IMG/VR virus record: IMGVR_UViG_3300042549_001103
Location: 1 to 61,630 of that record
Length of the DNA: 61,630 bases
Strand: one strand, 5' to 3'
From: a virus
The notes under the pieces were generated by a model, which was not told where the DNA came from, did no database searches, and was given only the letters and a program-made list of their open reading frames with translations. The position numbers were made by a program, and so were the translations under genes. Positions 48,299-57,500 of the stretch are shown piece after piece (position 1 is the first letter of the stretch; the number at the start of each line of letters is the position of its first letter).

Positions 48299-48318
48299 AC
48301 CCACTTCGGTGGGTTTTT
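48299..48318 (+). terminator. Rho-independent terminator with UUCG loop
   Basis: ACCCAC-TTCG-GTGGGT followed by five T. The UUCG loop gives extra stability. Confidence 0.9.
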
Positions 48319-48338
48319 CTACTTCTTAGGAGCTAATT

Positions 48339-48632
48339 ATGGCAATGCAAACTGACGTTAAAAGCGAACATACCAACGGCACACAAACCAATCAAGCCCT
48401 TATTACCGGTCGTGTTCGGGTTAAGGCTGTGGTTATTACTGGTGGCGTTGGCGCTGGCAAGGCTAGATTTTTAGACGCTTCTGGCGGAAACATTCTTTTA
48501 GAGCTAGATACAGGGTCAAACTCAAACATGACTAATGTCATTTTGCCGGGGGAAGGAATTTTGTTCCCTAACGGCGTTTGGTATACCTCGGTATCCGTTG
48601 CTCCTCTTGGCGTTACGGTTATTTATGGCTAA
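48339..48632 (+). CDS. Small beta-rich structural-type protein, 97 aa
   Basis: SD TTAGGAG precedes ATG. TDVKSEHTNGTQTNQALITGRVRVKAVVITGG, NILLELDTGSNSNMTNVILPGEG, GVWYTSVSVAPLGVTVIYG; a recurring small virion-associated protein in environmental phages. Function unknown. Confidence 0.65.
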   Translation: MAMQTDVKSEHTNGTQTNQALITGRVRVKAVVITGGVGAGKARFLDASGGNILLELDTGSNSNMTNVILPGEGILFPNGVWYTSVSVAPLGVTVIYG

Positions 48633-48879
48633 GAAGACCCCATCCCTTGCTGTCGGTCGTGGCGAAAAACTGCCAGTCAAGCAAGGGGCTGGGTTAACTG
48701 CCAAAGGCCGTGCTAAATATAATGCAGCAACTGGGTCAAACCTAAAGGCTCCACAGCCCGAGGGTGGCCCGCGTAAGAAGTCATTTTGTGCCAGAATGAG
48801 TGGTATGCCCGGCCCTATGAAAGACGAGAAAGGCAGACCAACACGCAAAGCCGCAAGTCTCAAACGATGGAAATGTTGA
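48625..48879 (+). CDS. Small basic protein, DUF6321-like
   Basis: ATG at 48625 overlaps the preceding gene by 8 bp. The 84 residues are very basic; the C-terminal half KKSFCARMSGMPGPMKDEKGRP, KAASLKRWKC matches a small phage family I recall as DUF6321. Role unknown. It heads a series of small Lys/Gly-rich proteins. Confidence 0.7.
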   Translation: MAKKTPSLAVGRGEKLPVKQGAGLTAKGRAKYNAATGSNLKAPQPEGGPRKKSFCARMSGMPGPMKDEKGRPTRKAASLKRWKC

Positions 48880-48880
48880 A

Positions 48881-49120
48881 ATGGAAGATACAGTGCAAAC
48901 AGCTCGCGAACTAGCTACGCATGCTAATGAAATAAAACATATCCAGTTTGACATGGATAGGGTTTTAGAAGAACTTGATGCCATGAAAACAACGATTGAC
49001 TCTATTAACCAAAAGCTTGACCGAGCTGAAGGCGGATGGAAAACCTTAATCTGGATTGGCGGGCTTGCCACAAGCGTCACCGGTATTATTGGTTATATTA
49101 TTGGACAAGTTCGAGGTTAA
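48881..49120 (+). CDS. XhlA-like coiled-coil membrane protein
   Basis: In these 79 residues, a coiled coil (about 10-48, EIKHIQFDMDRVLEELDAMKT) is followed by one transmembrane helix (about 55-75). This is the layout of XhlA/haemolysin-type phage proteins that assist holins. The main lysis cassette is elsewhere (60.0-61.6 kb), so this could be an accessory lysis or a virion membrane factor. Confidence 0.65.
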   Translation: MEDTVQTARELATHANEIKHIQFDMDRVLEELDAMKTTIDSINQKLDRAEGGWKTLIWIGGLATSVTGIIGYIIGQVRG

Positions 49121-49121
49121 T

Positions 49122-49535
49122 ATGCCAGCCACCTCTGCAAAACAAAAGAAGTTCATGGATGCGGCAGCAAACAACCCTGCGTTCGCTAAGAAGGTCGGTG
49201 TACCGGTTAAAGTAGCAAAAGAATATTCACAGGCCAGTAAAGGCCAATCTTTTAAGGAAGGTGGCGTTATGAAAAACGATATGAAACAAGACAAATCAAT
49301 GGCTAAGAAAGCTGTTGGCATGCACGAGTCACAGTTGCACGGTGGCAAGAAGTCAGATATGTCCAAGCTCAAGAAGGGCGGCATGCCTATGGCTATGAAA
49401 GACGGTAAAAAAGTCCCAGCATTCGCAGCTAAGAGCGGTGGCATGACTAAGATGGCTCGCGGCGGTGGCATTGAGTCCAAGGGTAAGACCAAAGGCACAA
49501 TGATTAAGATGAAGTCTGGCGGCAAAACTTGCTAA
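49122..49535 (+). CDS. Lys/Gly-rich basic protein, 137 aa
   Basis: ATG at 49122 follows the previous stop by 1 bp. N-terminal KQKKFMDAAANNPAFAKKVGVPVKVAKEY is a recognisable phage module. The remainder is low-complexity Lys/Gly/Met, ending GKTKGTMIKMKSGGKTC, an ending shared with the next gene. Strong positive charge suggests DNA or RNA contact, possibly packaged with DNA. Function unknown. Confidence 0.7.
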   Translation: MPATSAKQKKFMDAAANNPAFAKKVGVPVKVAKEYSQASKGQSFKEGGVMKNDMKQDKSMAKKAVGMHESQLHGGKKSDMSKLKKGGMPMAMKDGKKVPAFAAKSGGMTKMARGGGIESKGKTKGTMIKMKSGGKTC

Positions 49536-49543
49536 GGTGACGT

Positions 49544-49885
49544 ATGAAAAAGATGACCCAAGATGATATTGACGCCGGGCTAACACAAGAAGATGTTAAT
49601 CTTGGGTTGCGTGGGAAAGTGATTAAGGGCGGTAGCGACGCAGCTATGAAGTCGCGTATGGCTTCGGAAAAGTACGATAGCCCGAGCATCGTTGACCAGT
49701 ACCGTGATCTTAAAAAGAACCCCCCAGCTAAAGCTTTTTCTGTTGCTGAGCCTATTGGTGCGCGCAAGGGCGGAGCGGTTAAAATGGCAAAAGGCGGTTC
49801 AGCCTCAAGCCGTGCTGATGGCTGCGCTATGAAAGGCAAGACCAAAGGCATGATGGTCAAGATGAAGTCCGGTGGGATGTGTTGA
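49544..49885 (+). CDS. Lys/Gly-rich basic protein, 113 aa
   Basis: N-terminus MTQDDIDAGLTQEDVNLGLRGKV contains a short duplicated acidic motif (DIDAGLTQEDVNLGL). The C-terminus DGCAMKGKTKGMMVKMKSGG repeats the ending of the preceding protein. Function unknown. Confidence 0.7.
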   Translation: MKKMTQDDIDAGLTQEDVNLGLRGKVIKGGSDAAMKSRMASEKYDSPSIVDQYRDLKKNPPAKAFSVAEPIGARKGGAVKMAKGGSASSRADGCAMKGKTKGMMVKMKSGGMC

Positions 49886-49886
49886 G

Positions 49887-50162
49887 ATGAGAGCCTCTCG
49901 CGGAATGGGCGATATTAACCCGTCTAAAATGCCCGGAGCTAAGAAAGCTAAGCGCAAAGACGGCGATGAGTTTGCCATGTACGCCGAGGGCGGCAAAGTA
50001 AATGCCGCTGGCAACTACACCAAGCCTAGCTTGCGCAAGAAGATTGTGTCTCAAGTTAAAGCCGCAGCTACGCACGGCACAGGCGCTGGTCAATGGAGCG
50101 GTAGAAAGGCACAGCTAGTGGCTAAGAAATATAAAGCAGCAGGCGGCGGGTATCGTGATTAA
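49887..50162 (+). CDS. DUF5872-type protein, N-terminal part
   Basis: ATG at 49887 just after the previous stop (91 residues). NYTKPSLRKKIVSQVKAAATHGTGAGQWSGRKAQLVAKKYKAAGGGY is the front half of a protein that in other phages continues as a single chain into the sequence encoded by the next frame. It ends at TAA 50160-50162, overlapping the next ORF in the +1 frame. Confidence 0.7.
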   Translation: MRASRGMGDINPSKMPGAKKAKRKDGDEFAMYAEGGKVNAAGNYTKPSLRKKIVSQVKAAATHGTGAGQWSGRKAQLVAKKYKAAGGGYRD

Positions 50163-50391
50163 AAAGCCGCAGCAATCCTTAAAAGCTTGGGGAGATCAGA
50201 AATGGCAAACCAAGTCCGGCAAGAAGTCCTCGGAAACGGGTGAGCGGTATCTGCCAGAGAAGGCGATTAAAGCATTAAGCCCTGCGGAGTATGCAGCCAC
50301 AACCAAGGCTAAACGAGCAGGTAAAGCGGCAGGTAAGCAGTTTGTAGCCCAGCCAAAACGTATTGCAAAGAAAACGGCAGGATTTAGATGA
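50155..50391 (+). CDS. DUF5872-type protein, C-terminal part
   Basis: GTG start at 50155 inside the preceding gene. In these 78 residues, SLKAWGDQKWQTKSGKKSSETGERYLPEKAIKAL, EYAATTKAKRAGKAAGKQFVAQPKRIAKKTAGFR is the well-known second half of the DUF5872-type family. No SD, so translation is probably by reinitiation or frameshift. The next gene overlaps by ATGA. Confidence 0.75.
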   Translation: MIKKPQQSLKAWGDQKWQTKSGKKSSETGERYLPEKAIKALSPAEYAATTKAKRAGKAAGKQFVAQPKRIAKKTAGFR

Positions 50392-51104
50392 CTACTTCAG
50401 GCACCGCAGGCTTTAATCTTGACCTCTCCGAGTTGGTGGAAGAGGCGTTTGAGCGTTGCGGAAAAGAACTGCGTACTGGATACGACCTACGTACAGCACG
50501 TCGCAGTTTAAACTTGCTGACGATTGAGTGGGCAAATCGTGGAATTAACCTCTGGACGATTGAGCAAGGCTCGATCCCGATGGTGACAGGGCAGTCTACA
50601 TACAACCTACCAGTAGATACGATTGATTTACTTGATACCGTTATTCGTACGGGTACAGGTCAGGGTCAGATTGACATCAACATCTCGCGCATTTCAGAGT
50701 CTACGTACTCCACTATCCCAACAAAGAACGCACAGGGTCGCCCAATTCAGGTGTGGATTAACCGCCAGTCCGGTGCAGACTATCCAACTACTGGCACGAA
50801 CGCTCCAAAGATTGTGGTGTGGCCTACGCCAAACGCACCGGGCAATCAGTATACTTTCGTGTATTTTCGCCTAAGACGTATTCAGGACGCTGGTAGTGGT
50901 GTTTCTACTCAAGATATTCCTTTCCGCTTTCTTACCTGCATGGTTGCAGGCTTGGCATTTTACTTGGCGTCTAAGCTTCCCGATGTAACGCCAGACCGTA
51001 TTTTGTTTTTAAAGTCTGAGTACGAACAACAATTTCAACTTGCTGCCGACGAGGATCGAGAAAAAGCACCGATTCGTTTGGTGCCAAGACTGTTGAATTA
51101 TTGA
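50388..51104 (+). CDS. Head-tail adaptor, P22 gp4-like
   Basis: In these 238 residues, LSELVEEAFERCGKELRTGYDLRTARRSLNLLTIEWANRGINLWTIEQ is a classic N-terminus for gp4-like adaptors of podophages, followed by LPVDTIDLLDTVIR, VVWPTPN and FVYFRLRRIQDAG. The ring it forms attaches under the portal and stabilises packaged DNA. ATGA overlap with the previous gene. Confidence 0.85.
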   Translation: MTTSGTAGFNLDLSELVEEAFERCGKELRTGYDLRTARRSLNLLTIEWANRGINLWTIEQGSIPMVTGQSTYNLPVDTIDLLDTVIRTGTGQGQIDINISRISESTYSTIPTKNAQGRPIQVWINRQSGADYPTTGTNAPKIVVWPTPNAPGNQYTFVYFRLRRIQDAGSGVSTQDIPFRFLTCMVAGLAFYLASKLPDVTPDRILFLKSEYEQQFQLAADEDREKAPIRLVPRLLNY

Positions 51105-51112
51105 GGTGAGTC

Positions 51113-51496
51113 ATGCCCTCTAAATTTGCTTCTGGTAAATATGCGATTGCAGAATGTGATCGGTGTGGGTTTAGGTTTAAGTTAAAACAACTAAAGAAAG
51201 AGGTTGTTAAGACTAAACTGTATCAGGTCAAAGTATGTAACGCGTGTTGGAACCCGGATCAGCCTCAGTTGCAGTTAGGTATGTATCCTGTGAACGATCC
51301 GCAGGCTGTACGTGAACCAAGGCCGGATACCAGTTATGTTGTTTCAGGTTTAGATGTTGACGGTGATCCGTCTGGTGGCAGCAGAATATTTCAGTGGGGC
51401 TTTAACCCAGTCGGCGGTGCAAGAGATGGTGGTCTTACGCCTAATGACTTGATTATCCAAGCCCAGCTTGGTACAGTTACAGTACTTACATCCTAG
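51113..51496 (+). CDS. Zinc-ribbon structural-type protein, 127 aa
   Basis: AECDRCGFRFKLKQLKKE and VCNACWNPDQPQLQLG give two CxxC pairs (CDRC, CNAC) of a zinc ribbon. This family with the ending SRIFQWGFNPVGG lies beside the gp4-like gene in many environmental phages. Probably a virion or tail-assembly part; unproven. Confidence 0.7.
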   Translation: MPSKFASGKYAIAECDRCGFRFKLKQLKKEVVKTKLYQVKVCNACWNPDQPQLQLGMYPVNDPQAVREPRPDTSYVVSGLDVDGDPSGGSRIFQWGFNPVGGARDGGLTPNDLIIQAQLGTVTVLTS

Positions 51497-51505
51497 GGGA
51501 TAGCA

Positions 51506-51688
51506 ATGTATAAACGTGGCGCAGATGGCGTAGCAAAGAAAGGTAAAACTGAGGGTAAGAATCTCGGTAATGATGGCCCAAAGGTCGGCATGATGCATGG
51601 TGGAAAAAAGACCGCTGGTGTCAAAAACATCGACTTAAAAACGATGGGTCGTGGCTTGGCGAAGGTCAAGAACCAAAAAGGTGGTTGA
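51506..51688 (+). CDS. Small basic protein, 60 aa
   Basis: KRGADGVAKKGKTEGKNLGND, GMMHGGKKTAGVKNIDLKTMGRGLAKVKNQKGG; Lys/Gly-rich with the same style as the 49-50 kb proteins. SD GGGGA precedes ATG. Unknown function. Confidence 0.65.
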   Translation: MYKRGADGVAKKGKTEGKNLGNDGPKVGMMHGGKKTAGVKNIDLKTMGRGLAKVKNQKGG

Positions 51689-51689
51689 T

Positions 51690-51971
51690 ATGGCTAAATT
51701 TAGTCAAAAACTAATGGGTAAAGAAGTTGGCTCGGCAGCGGTTTATGCTGAACCCCACACAATGAAAGGTGGCCCTGTGAACGTAAAAGAATCTATTAGC
51801 CGTAAGCCCGACCCGAACACCTTAAAGGCAACGGATGTAAATTGTTGCACCCCTGCTATGCGTGTTAGCACTGGAGATCCAGCCCGTGAAGATGTCAAAA
51901 CTACCGGCATTAAGATTCGTGGTACCGGCTGCGCGACGAAAGGCACAATGGCTCGTGGGCCAATGGGTTAA
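51690..51971 (+). CDS. Small basic protein, 93 aa
   Basis: ATG at 51690, 1 bp after the previous stop. KFSQKLMGKEVGSAAVYAEPHTM, then DPAREDVKTTGIKIRGTGCATKGTMARGPMG; the GCATKG ending recalls the DGCAMKGKTKG tail of the protein at 49544. Function unknown. Confidence 0.65.
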   Translation: MAKFSQKLMGKEVGSAAVYAEPHTMKGGPVNVKESISRKPDPNTLKATDVNCCTPAMRVSTGDPAREDVKTTGIKIRGTGCATKGTMARGPMG

Positions 51972-51973
51972 AC

Positions 51974-52648
51974 ATGAACTATACCCAGCTCACCCAAGCG
52001 ATTATCTCGTACGCAGAAAGCAGTGAACCAGAGTTCGTTGCTAATATTCCTGTGTTCGTGCAAATTGCTGAGCAACGTATATACAACTCTGTTCAACTGT
52101 CCTACCTGCGCAAGAACGTTACGGGAACCGTAAGTCTTAGTAATAAGTATCTTTCTGCGCCAGACGACTTTTTGTCGGTGTATTCATTTGCCGTTATTAA
52201 ACCGAACGGTGAGTATGAGTACCTGTTAAATAAAGACGTTAACTTTATTCGGCAAGCTTATCCTGCTCCTACAGACATAGGTGTGCCAAAGTACTACGCT
52301 ATTTTTGGCCCTACAACAACTGCCACTTCCATACCAGCGATAACCAACGAACTGTCTTTCTTGCTTGGCCCGACGCCAGACATTAGTTACAACGTTGAGC
52401 TGCATTACTTCTTCTACCCTGAATCAATTGTGACTGCTGGTACGACGTGGCTTGGTGATAACTTTGACACTGTTTTGCTTTATGGTGCGCTGCGTGAAGC
52501 TGTGATCTTCCAGAAAGGCGAGGCAGACGTGGTCGCAATGTATGAGCAGAAGTACATGGAAGGTATGGCGTTACTCAAGCAGTTGGGTGATGGAAAAGAA
52601 AGACAGGATGCGTACAGAAGCGGGCAAGTGAGGTATCCCGTCCGATGA
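51974..52648 (+). CDS. Tail/adaptor protein, 224 aa
   Basis: NYTQLTQAIISYAESSEPEFVANIPVFVQIAEQRIYNSVQL is a known N-terminus of a phage neck or tail-accessory family. Further parts DDFLSVYSFAVI, FLLGPTPDISYNVELHYFFYPESI and the helical end fit. It lies 3 bp after the small basic gene and its stop overlaps the HNH start as ATGA. Confidence 0.8.
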   Translation: MNYTQLTQAIISYAESSEPEFVANIPVFVQIAEQRIYNSVQLSYLRKNVTGTVSLSNKYLSAPDDFLSVYSFAVIKPNGEYEYLLNKDVNFIRQAYPAPTDIGVPKYYAIFGPTTTATSIPAITNELSFLLGPTPDISYNVELHYFFYPESIVTAGTTWLGDNFDTVLLYGALREAVIFQKGEADVVAMYEQKYMEGMALLKQLGDGKERQDAYRSGQVRYPVR

Positions 52649-53298
52649 AACGCTTAAATCCTAAAACCGCTGTACTTTTTAAAAAGGGTGACGTTCGAGA
52701 GGACGGGTATGTGTTTGGGTATTATCAAAATACAAGAATTAAAAAAGATGGTTTTTGTAAAGAAGTTTGGCTTTCTCCAGAAATGTTTGCTAAAGACGTT
52801 GAGTTACATAAAGCGGCGTCAAAAGCCTATTATGCAAAAAATGCAGATAAAGAGAATGCTAGATCAATTGCATGGAAGCAAAAAAATAGAAGTAGGGCAA
52901 ATGAACTTAAACGGCAGTCGTGGCATAAACACGCCGAAAGCAACCAAGAAAAATTACGTGTACGTTATATTGGAAACAAACAATACTATCTAAATCAAGC
53001 TTTATTATGGCAAAAACAAAACCCATCAAAAGTTGCAGCCAGAACAATGCGTCGTAATTTAGCAAAAATACAACGCACTCCGCCGTGGTTAGGTGGTGAC
53101 GATCACTGGATGATTGAGCAAGCATACGAATTAGCTGCCTTACGTACTAAAATGTTTGGGTTTGTGTGGCATGTTGACCATATAATCCCATTGCGGGGTA
53201 AAACTGTTTCTGGATTGCATGTGCCGTGGAATTTGCAAGTGATTCCGGGCGTAGAAAACAACCGTAAAGGGAACAGACTTATGGGGAACGTATCTTGA
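52645..53298 (+). CDS. HNH homing endonuclease, 217 aa
   Basis: The N-terminal 150 residues are Lys/Asn-rich helix (KAASKAYYAKNADKENARSIAW) typical of phage HNH proteins. The nuclease core WHVDHIIPLRG (D178, H179), VPWNLQVI, and NNRKGN has all HNH elements. It starts on the ATGA overlapping the previous stop and ends in a TTGA that overlaps the next gene's start. Base composition is more AT-rich than neighbours. A mobile freestanding endonuclease inserted between two tail genes. Confidence 0.9.
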   Translation: MKRLNPKTAVLFKKGDVREDGYVFGYYQNTRIKKDGFCKEVWLSPEMFAKDVELHKAASKAYYAKNADKENARSIAWKQKNRSRANELKRQSWHKHAESNQEKLRVRYIGNKQYYLNQALLWQKQNPSKVAARTMRRNLAKIQRTPPWLGGDDHWMIEQAYELAALRTKMFGFVWHVDHIIPLRGKTVSGLHVPWNLQVIPGVENNRKGNRLMGNVS

Positions 53299-53714
53299 GC
53301 TTTACTGGAAACTTCCTTTGCAATAGCTTTAACCCCGGACTTGTTTCCGGCAGATTTGATTTTGTTGTTCCAACGCCGGATACATACTACATAGCGTTGT
53401 ACACCAATGCTGCTGCTCTTGACCAAACTACTACTGCTTACACAACAGCAGGCGAGGTGGTTGCCGCAGGATACACAGCAGGTGGTAACGTCATTACCCC
53501 CGTGTATTACACTGAGTCTGGTGGCGCGTACATTAGCTTTGCCAACACATCTTGGGCGGGATCCTTTACGGCTCGTGGCGCTTTAATCTATAAGCCCGGC
53601 AGTGATGGCGCTATCTGTGTGTTGGACTTTGGTTCGGACAAAACAGCAGCAAATACATTTACCTTAATTTTCCCGGCGGCTACCACAACTAATGCCCTTA
53701 TAAGGATTGCATAA
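53295..53714 (+). CDS. Tail structural protein, 139 aa
   Basis: TTG start at 53295 (SFTGNFLCNSFNPGLVSG) within the HNH stop. Strand-rich sequence (TYYIALYTNAAALDQTTTAY, GAYISFANTSWAGSFTARGALIY, NTFTLIFPAATTTNALIRIA) of a common podophage tail protein family. The TTG probably replaces an original ATG lost by the HNH insertion. Confidence 0.7.
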   Translation: MSFTGNFLCNSFNPGLVSGRFDFVVPTPDTYYIALYTNAAALDQTTTAYTTAGEVVAAGYTAGGNVITPVYYTESGGAYISFANTSWAGSFTARGALIYKPGSDGAICVLDFGSDKTAANTFTLIFPAATTTNALIRIA

Positions 53715-53715
53715 C

Positions 53716-54294
53716 ATGAGCAGTGAAAAAACAACATTTGGGGATGCAGTTGATGCGACTGTTATCCGTGGTGCTGGACAGACCGAAGTTATTGGGCTGG
53801 AAGGCGTTTACACAGCAGAATGCTACGATGTACAAGGCAATCTAAAGTGGTCTGACAGCATTAAGAACCTGACAACGAACGTTGGGCGAGCAAGCTTACT
53901 TAACTCGTATTTTGCAAACAGCGGTGCTGGCGCAATCGTTATGGGTCTTAAAGGCACAGGCACAGCCGTTGTCGCTGACACGCAAGCAAGTCATTCTTCA
54001 TGGCTAGAAGTAGGATTGGCAAATGCCCCTACGTACTCAGGCACACGCAAGACTCCGTTGTTTGCCTCCGCTACTACTGCTAACCCTTCTGTGTTGGCTA
54101 CTAGCGCTGCTGTAGTGTTTGCAATCACTGGTTCTGGAACGGTTGCCGGCGCGTTTATTAACGTTGGTGGCTCGGCTGTGGTTGACAGCACAACTGGCGT
54201 CTTGTTCTCTGCTGGTGACTTTACTGCCGGGTCAAAGACTGTTTCTTCAGGCGATACAATTAACGTTACGTACACTCTTAGCGCCGCTGGTTAA
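53716..54294 (+). CDS. Tail/virion structural protein, 192 aa
   Basis: ATG at 53716, just after the previous stop (53712-53714). AECYDVQGNLKWSDSIKNLTTNVGRASLLNSYF, GLKGTGTAVVADTQASHSSWLEVGL and TGVLFSAGDFTAGSKTVSSGDTINVTYTLSA match a widely found phage tail-protein family. Function unproven. Confidence 0.7.
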   Translation: MSSEKTTFGDAVDATVIRGAGQTEVIGLEGVYTAECYDVQGNLKWSDSIKNLTTNVGRASLLNSYFANSGAGAIVMGLKGTGTAVVADTQASHSSWLEVGLANAPTYSGTRKTPLFASATTANPSVLATSAAVVFAITGSGTVAGAFINVGGSAVVDSTTGVLFSAGDFTAGSKTVSSGDTINVTYTLSAAG

Positions 54295-54306
54295 CAGGGA
54301 ATTGTC

Positions 54307-54546
54307 ATGGTCACTCCAGTTATTGTTAGCGATCCGCCAATTACCAACCCTAACGGCTCAATGTCGATTGATTTTGTTGCGTCTTATGAAGGCTATGTGC
54401 TGAAAGACGCAATTGTCGGCACACCCGAATACATCAACTCTCTTTCTGCGGAAGAAATTAACACGATTGAGGTTGATCGGTTTAATGTCTGGTACGACAT
54501 TGTTAACCCACCGGCGGAAGTTGTTGAAGAACAGGGAGAAGCATAA
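54307..54546 (+). CDS. Small protein between tail genes, 79 aa
   Basis: SD AGGGA precedes ATG. VTPVIVSDPPITNPNGSMSIDF, YEGYVLKDAIVGTPEYINSLSAEEINTIEVDRFNVW; acidic. It may be a chaperone or accessory to the adhesin that follows 1 bp later. Unknown. Confidence 0.65.
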   Translation: MVTPVIVSDPPITNPNGSMSIDFVASYEGYVLKDAIVGTPEYINSLSAEEINTIEVDRFNVWYDIVNPPAEVVEEQGEA

Positions 54547-54547
54547 A

Positions 54548-57500
54548 ATGGATCGCTATTGGGTAGGCGGTGCGGGTACTTGGGATGCAACCACAACTAC
54601 AAACTGGTCGGCTACTTCTGGTGGTGCTGGCGGTGCTTCTGCCCCTACGTCTGCTGATAATGTCATCTTTGATTCTGCGTCTAATGCAACACTATACACG
54701 GTCACAGTAGGCACGAACGCTGTCTGTGAGGACTTAACGGTTGCTGCTCCGCTTACGGGGGCTGTCACATTTTCTTTGGCTGCTACGGCAAGAATAGATT
54801 GCTATGGCTCAATGACGTTGCCAGCCGCTAACTGCACTTGGACAGGTGTTACTGGTGCGCTTGTAACATTTAGGGCAACCACTACAGGTAAAACAATTAC
54901 CACCAATGGAGTAACTTTAACTTTAACATCTTTAACCTTTAATGGTGTTGGCGGTGCGTGGACTTTAGGTTCGGCGTTAACATTTACTGGCTCAACTACA
55001 GGATTGATAGTCACTAACGGGACATTTAATAGCGGTAATTTTAATATAACTGGCGTTGTTTTTGCTGTTAATGCCGTTGGAACACAAGTAATTAACTTAG
55101 GTTCTTCTACCGTAACATTATCTGCCTCGGGTTCTATTACTTTTTCACAAACAGCAGGTCTTACATTTAACGCTGGTACTTCACAGATTAATTGCTCTAC
55201 TGCCTCACCAACATTTACTGGTGGTGGACAGACTTTCTACAATGTATCGTTTACAAGTGCTAGTGCTGGAAACACAACCATTTCTGGCGCAAATACATTT
55301 AATGATTTAAACCAAACAAGCAGGAGTGCTACTTCGATAAGAGGTTTTTCTTTAGGCGCAAACCAAACTGTATCTGGAACGCTAACTCTAGGCGCAGCAA
55401 ATACTTCTATTCGCAGAATACAGGTTCAATCCGACATCATTGGAACACGACGCACTATTGCGCTTAACGGAACGCTCGCCGCTTTAGCTGATATTGACTT
55501 TAGAGATATTGGTGCAGCTGGAACTGTAGCAACCCCTTGGACAGGGACTCGTCTTGGTGATGGCTTAAACAATAGCAACATTACATTTGACGCAGCTAAA
55601 GATGTGTATTGGAATTTGGTTGCTGGTGGTGATTGGTCTGGTACAGGATGGGCATTATCTTCTGGTGGAACTCCTGATGCTAATAACTTTCCACTAGCAC
55701 AAGACAAAGCAATTATTGAAAACACAGGTCTAAACACTAGCGCAACAATTACGCTAGGTGTAGCGTGGTGGATTGGCGAATTTGATGCTTCTACCCGCAG
55801 TAATGCTATGACGTTTAGCAATTCAACAGCAACACCAATAGTATATAAAAACGTCACGCTATCTTCTGCTGTCACAATGACAGGCACAGGTGTATGGAGC
55901 TTTGTTGGTCAAGGCATTACGCAGATTTTAGATACCAACACCGCTACGTTCGTGCCACCTATTACTGTCAATTCTGCAACCGGAACGCTTCAGTTAGCAG
56001 AGGATACAACTTGCTCTGCTACGGTTACTTTGACCAGCGGTACATTAAGCCTAAATAACTTTAACTTAACTTGTAATATATTTACTTACAGTAGTACTCT
56101 TACAAGAGCTATTGCGTTTGGCACTGGCGTAATTAACGTTACAGGAACAAATGCTGCGGTTTTAAGTGCTGGTTCAAATAGTACTGGGTTTAGCTATACA
56201 GGAACGCCTAGATTTAATCTAACTGGCGCAGGAGTAGGTGGGCAAACGAGAACCTTACTTTTTGCTCAAGCTGGAATTACCGAAGCAAATGCAGTTGACG
56301 TATATGTTACAGCGGGCGCTGATACTATTGCTTCTAGTGGCACAGGATTTTTTCTTAAAACTTTAGATTTTACTGGCTTTACTGGAGCGTTTACTAGGGC
56401 AACAGGTTCTTCACTGTTTGGCAATTTAGTAATCAGCAGTGGTATGACATTAACTGCTGGAATAGGCACAACTACATTTGCAGCCACATCAGGAACGCAA
56501 CTAGTCACCACAAATGGTGTTGTTTTAGATTTCCCGATTACTCAAAACGGCATTGGCGGTACTGTACAGCTACAAGACAACCTAACGATGGGTTCTACCC
56601 GCACATTTACGCTGACCAACGGAACACTAGACCTTGATGACAACACGCTAACAACTGGGCTGTTTAATTCAAATAACGTTAATACTCGTGCTATCGCTTT
56701 TGGGACTGGGAATATTACAACAACTGGAAGTGGAATTGCTTGGACTACAGCAACGCCTATAAACTTTAGTTATACAGGAACACCAACCGTAAACATTTCC
56801 AACAACTCAGCTACCTCAACCACCATTAATACAGGGCTACTGACTGAGTTGCAAGCGTTAAACTTTAATTACACTATTGGAACTTACACCTTAATTGATA
56901 GCACTAATTGTGTTTACGGGTCTGTGAACTTTACAGGTTTTGCTGGAACAATAGCGGGTACTGCTAGAGCTGTTTTTGGTAACTATACCTTAAGTACAGG
57001 CATGACATTAACTGCTGGAACAGGCGTAACTACATTTGCAGCTACGTCAGGTACGCAACTAGTCACTACCAACGGCAAAACTTTAGACTTTCCCATTGTT
57101 CAAAGCGGAGTAGGCGGTACTGTCCAATTGCAAGACAACCTCACGATGGGTTCTACTCGTCAATTTACGCTGACCAATGGAACATTTAATGTCAACGGCA
57201 AGGTATTTACTACGGGGATATTTAGCTCCGCTAACTCTAATACCCGCACCTTAAATCTAGGTGCTAATGGAACGCTTGCGATTAACGGTGGTGGCTGGAC
57301 AGCTCCGACTGCTACAGGCTTAACATTAAGTGGCACAGGCACGATTAGTATGGATTTGGCAACGGCTAAGACTTTTGCTGGCGGTGGTCTTGTCTATCCG
57401 TACACACTCAATCAGGGCGGTGCTGGTACGCTTTCGATTACTGGTGCTAATACATTTGCCGACATGACTAACACCGTACAGCCCACTACGATTACATTCC

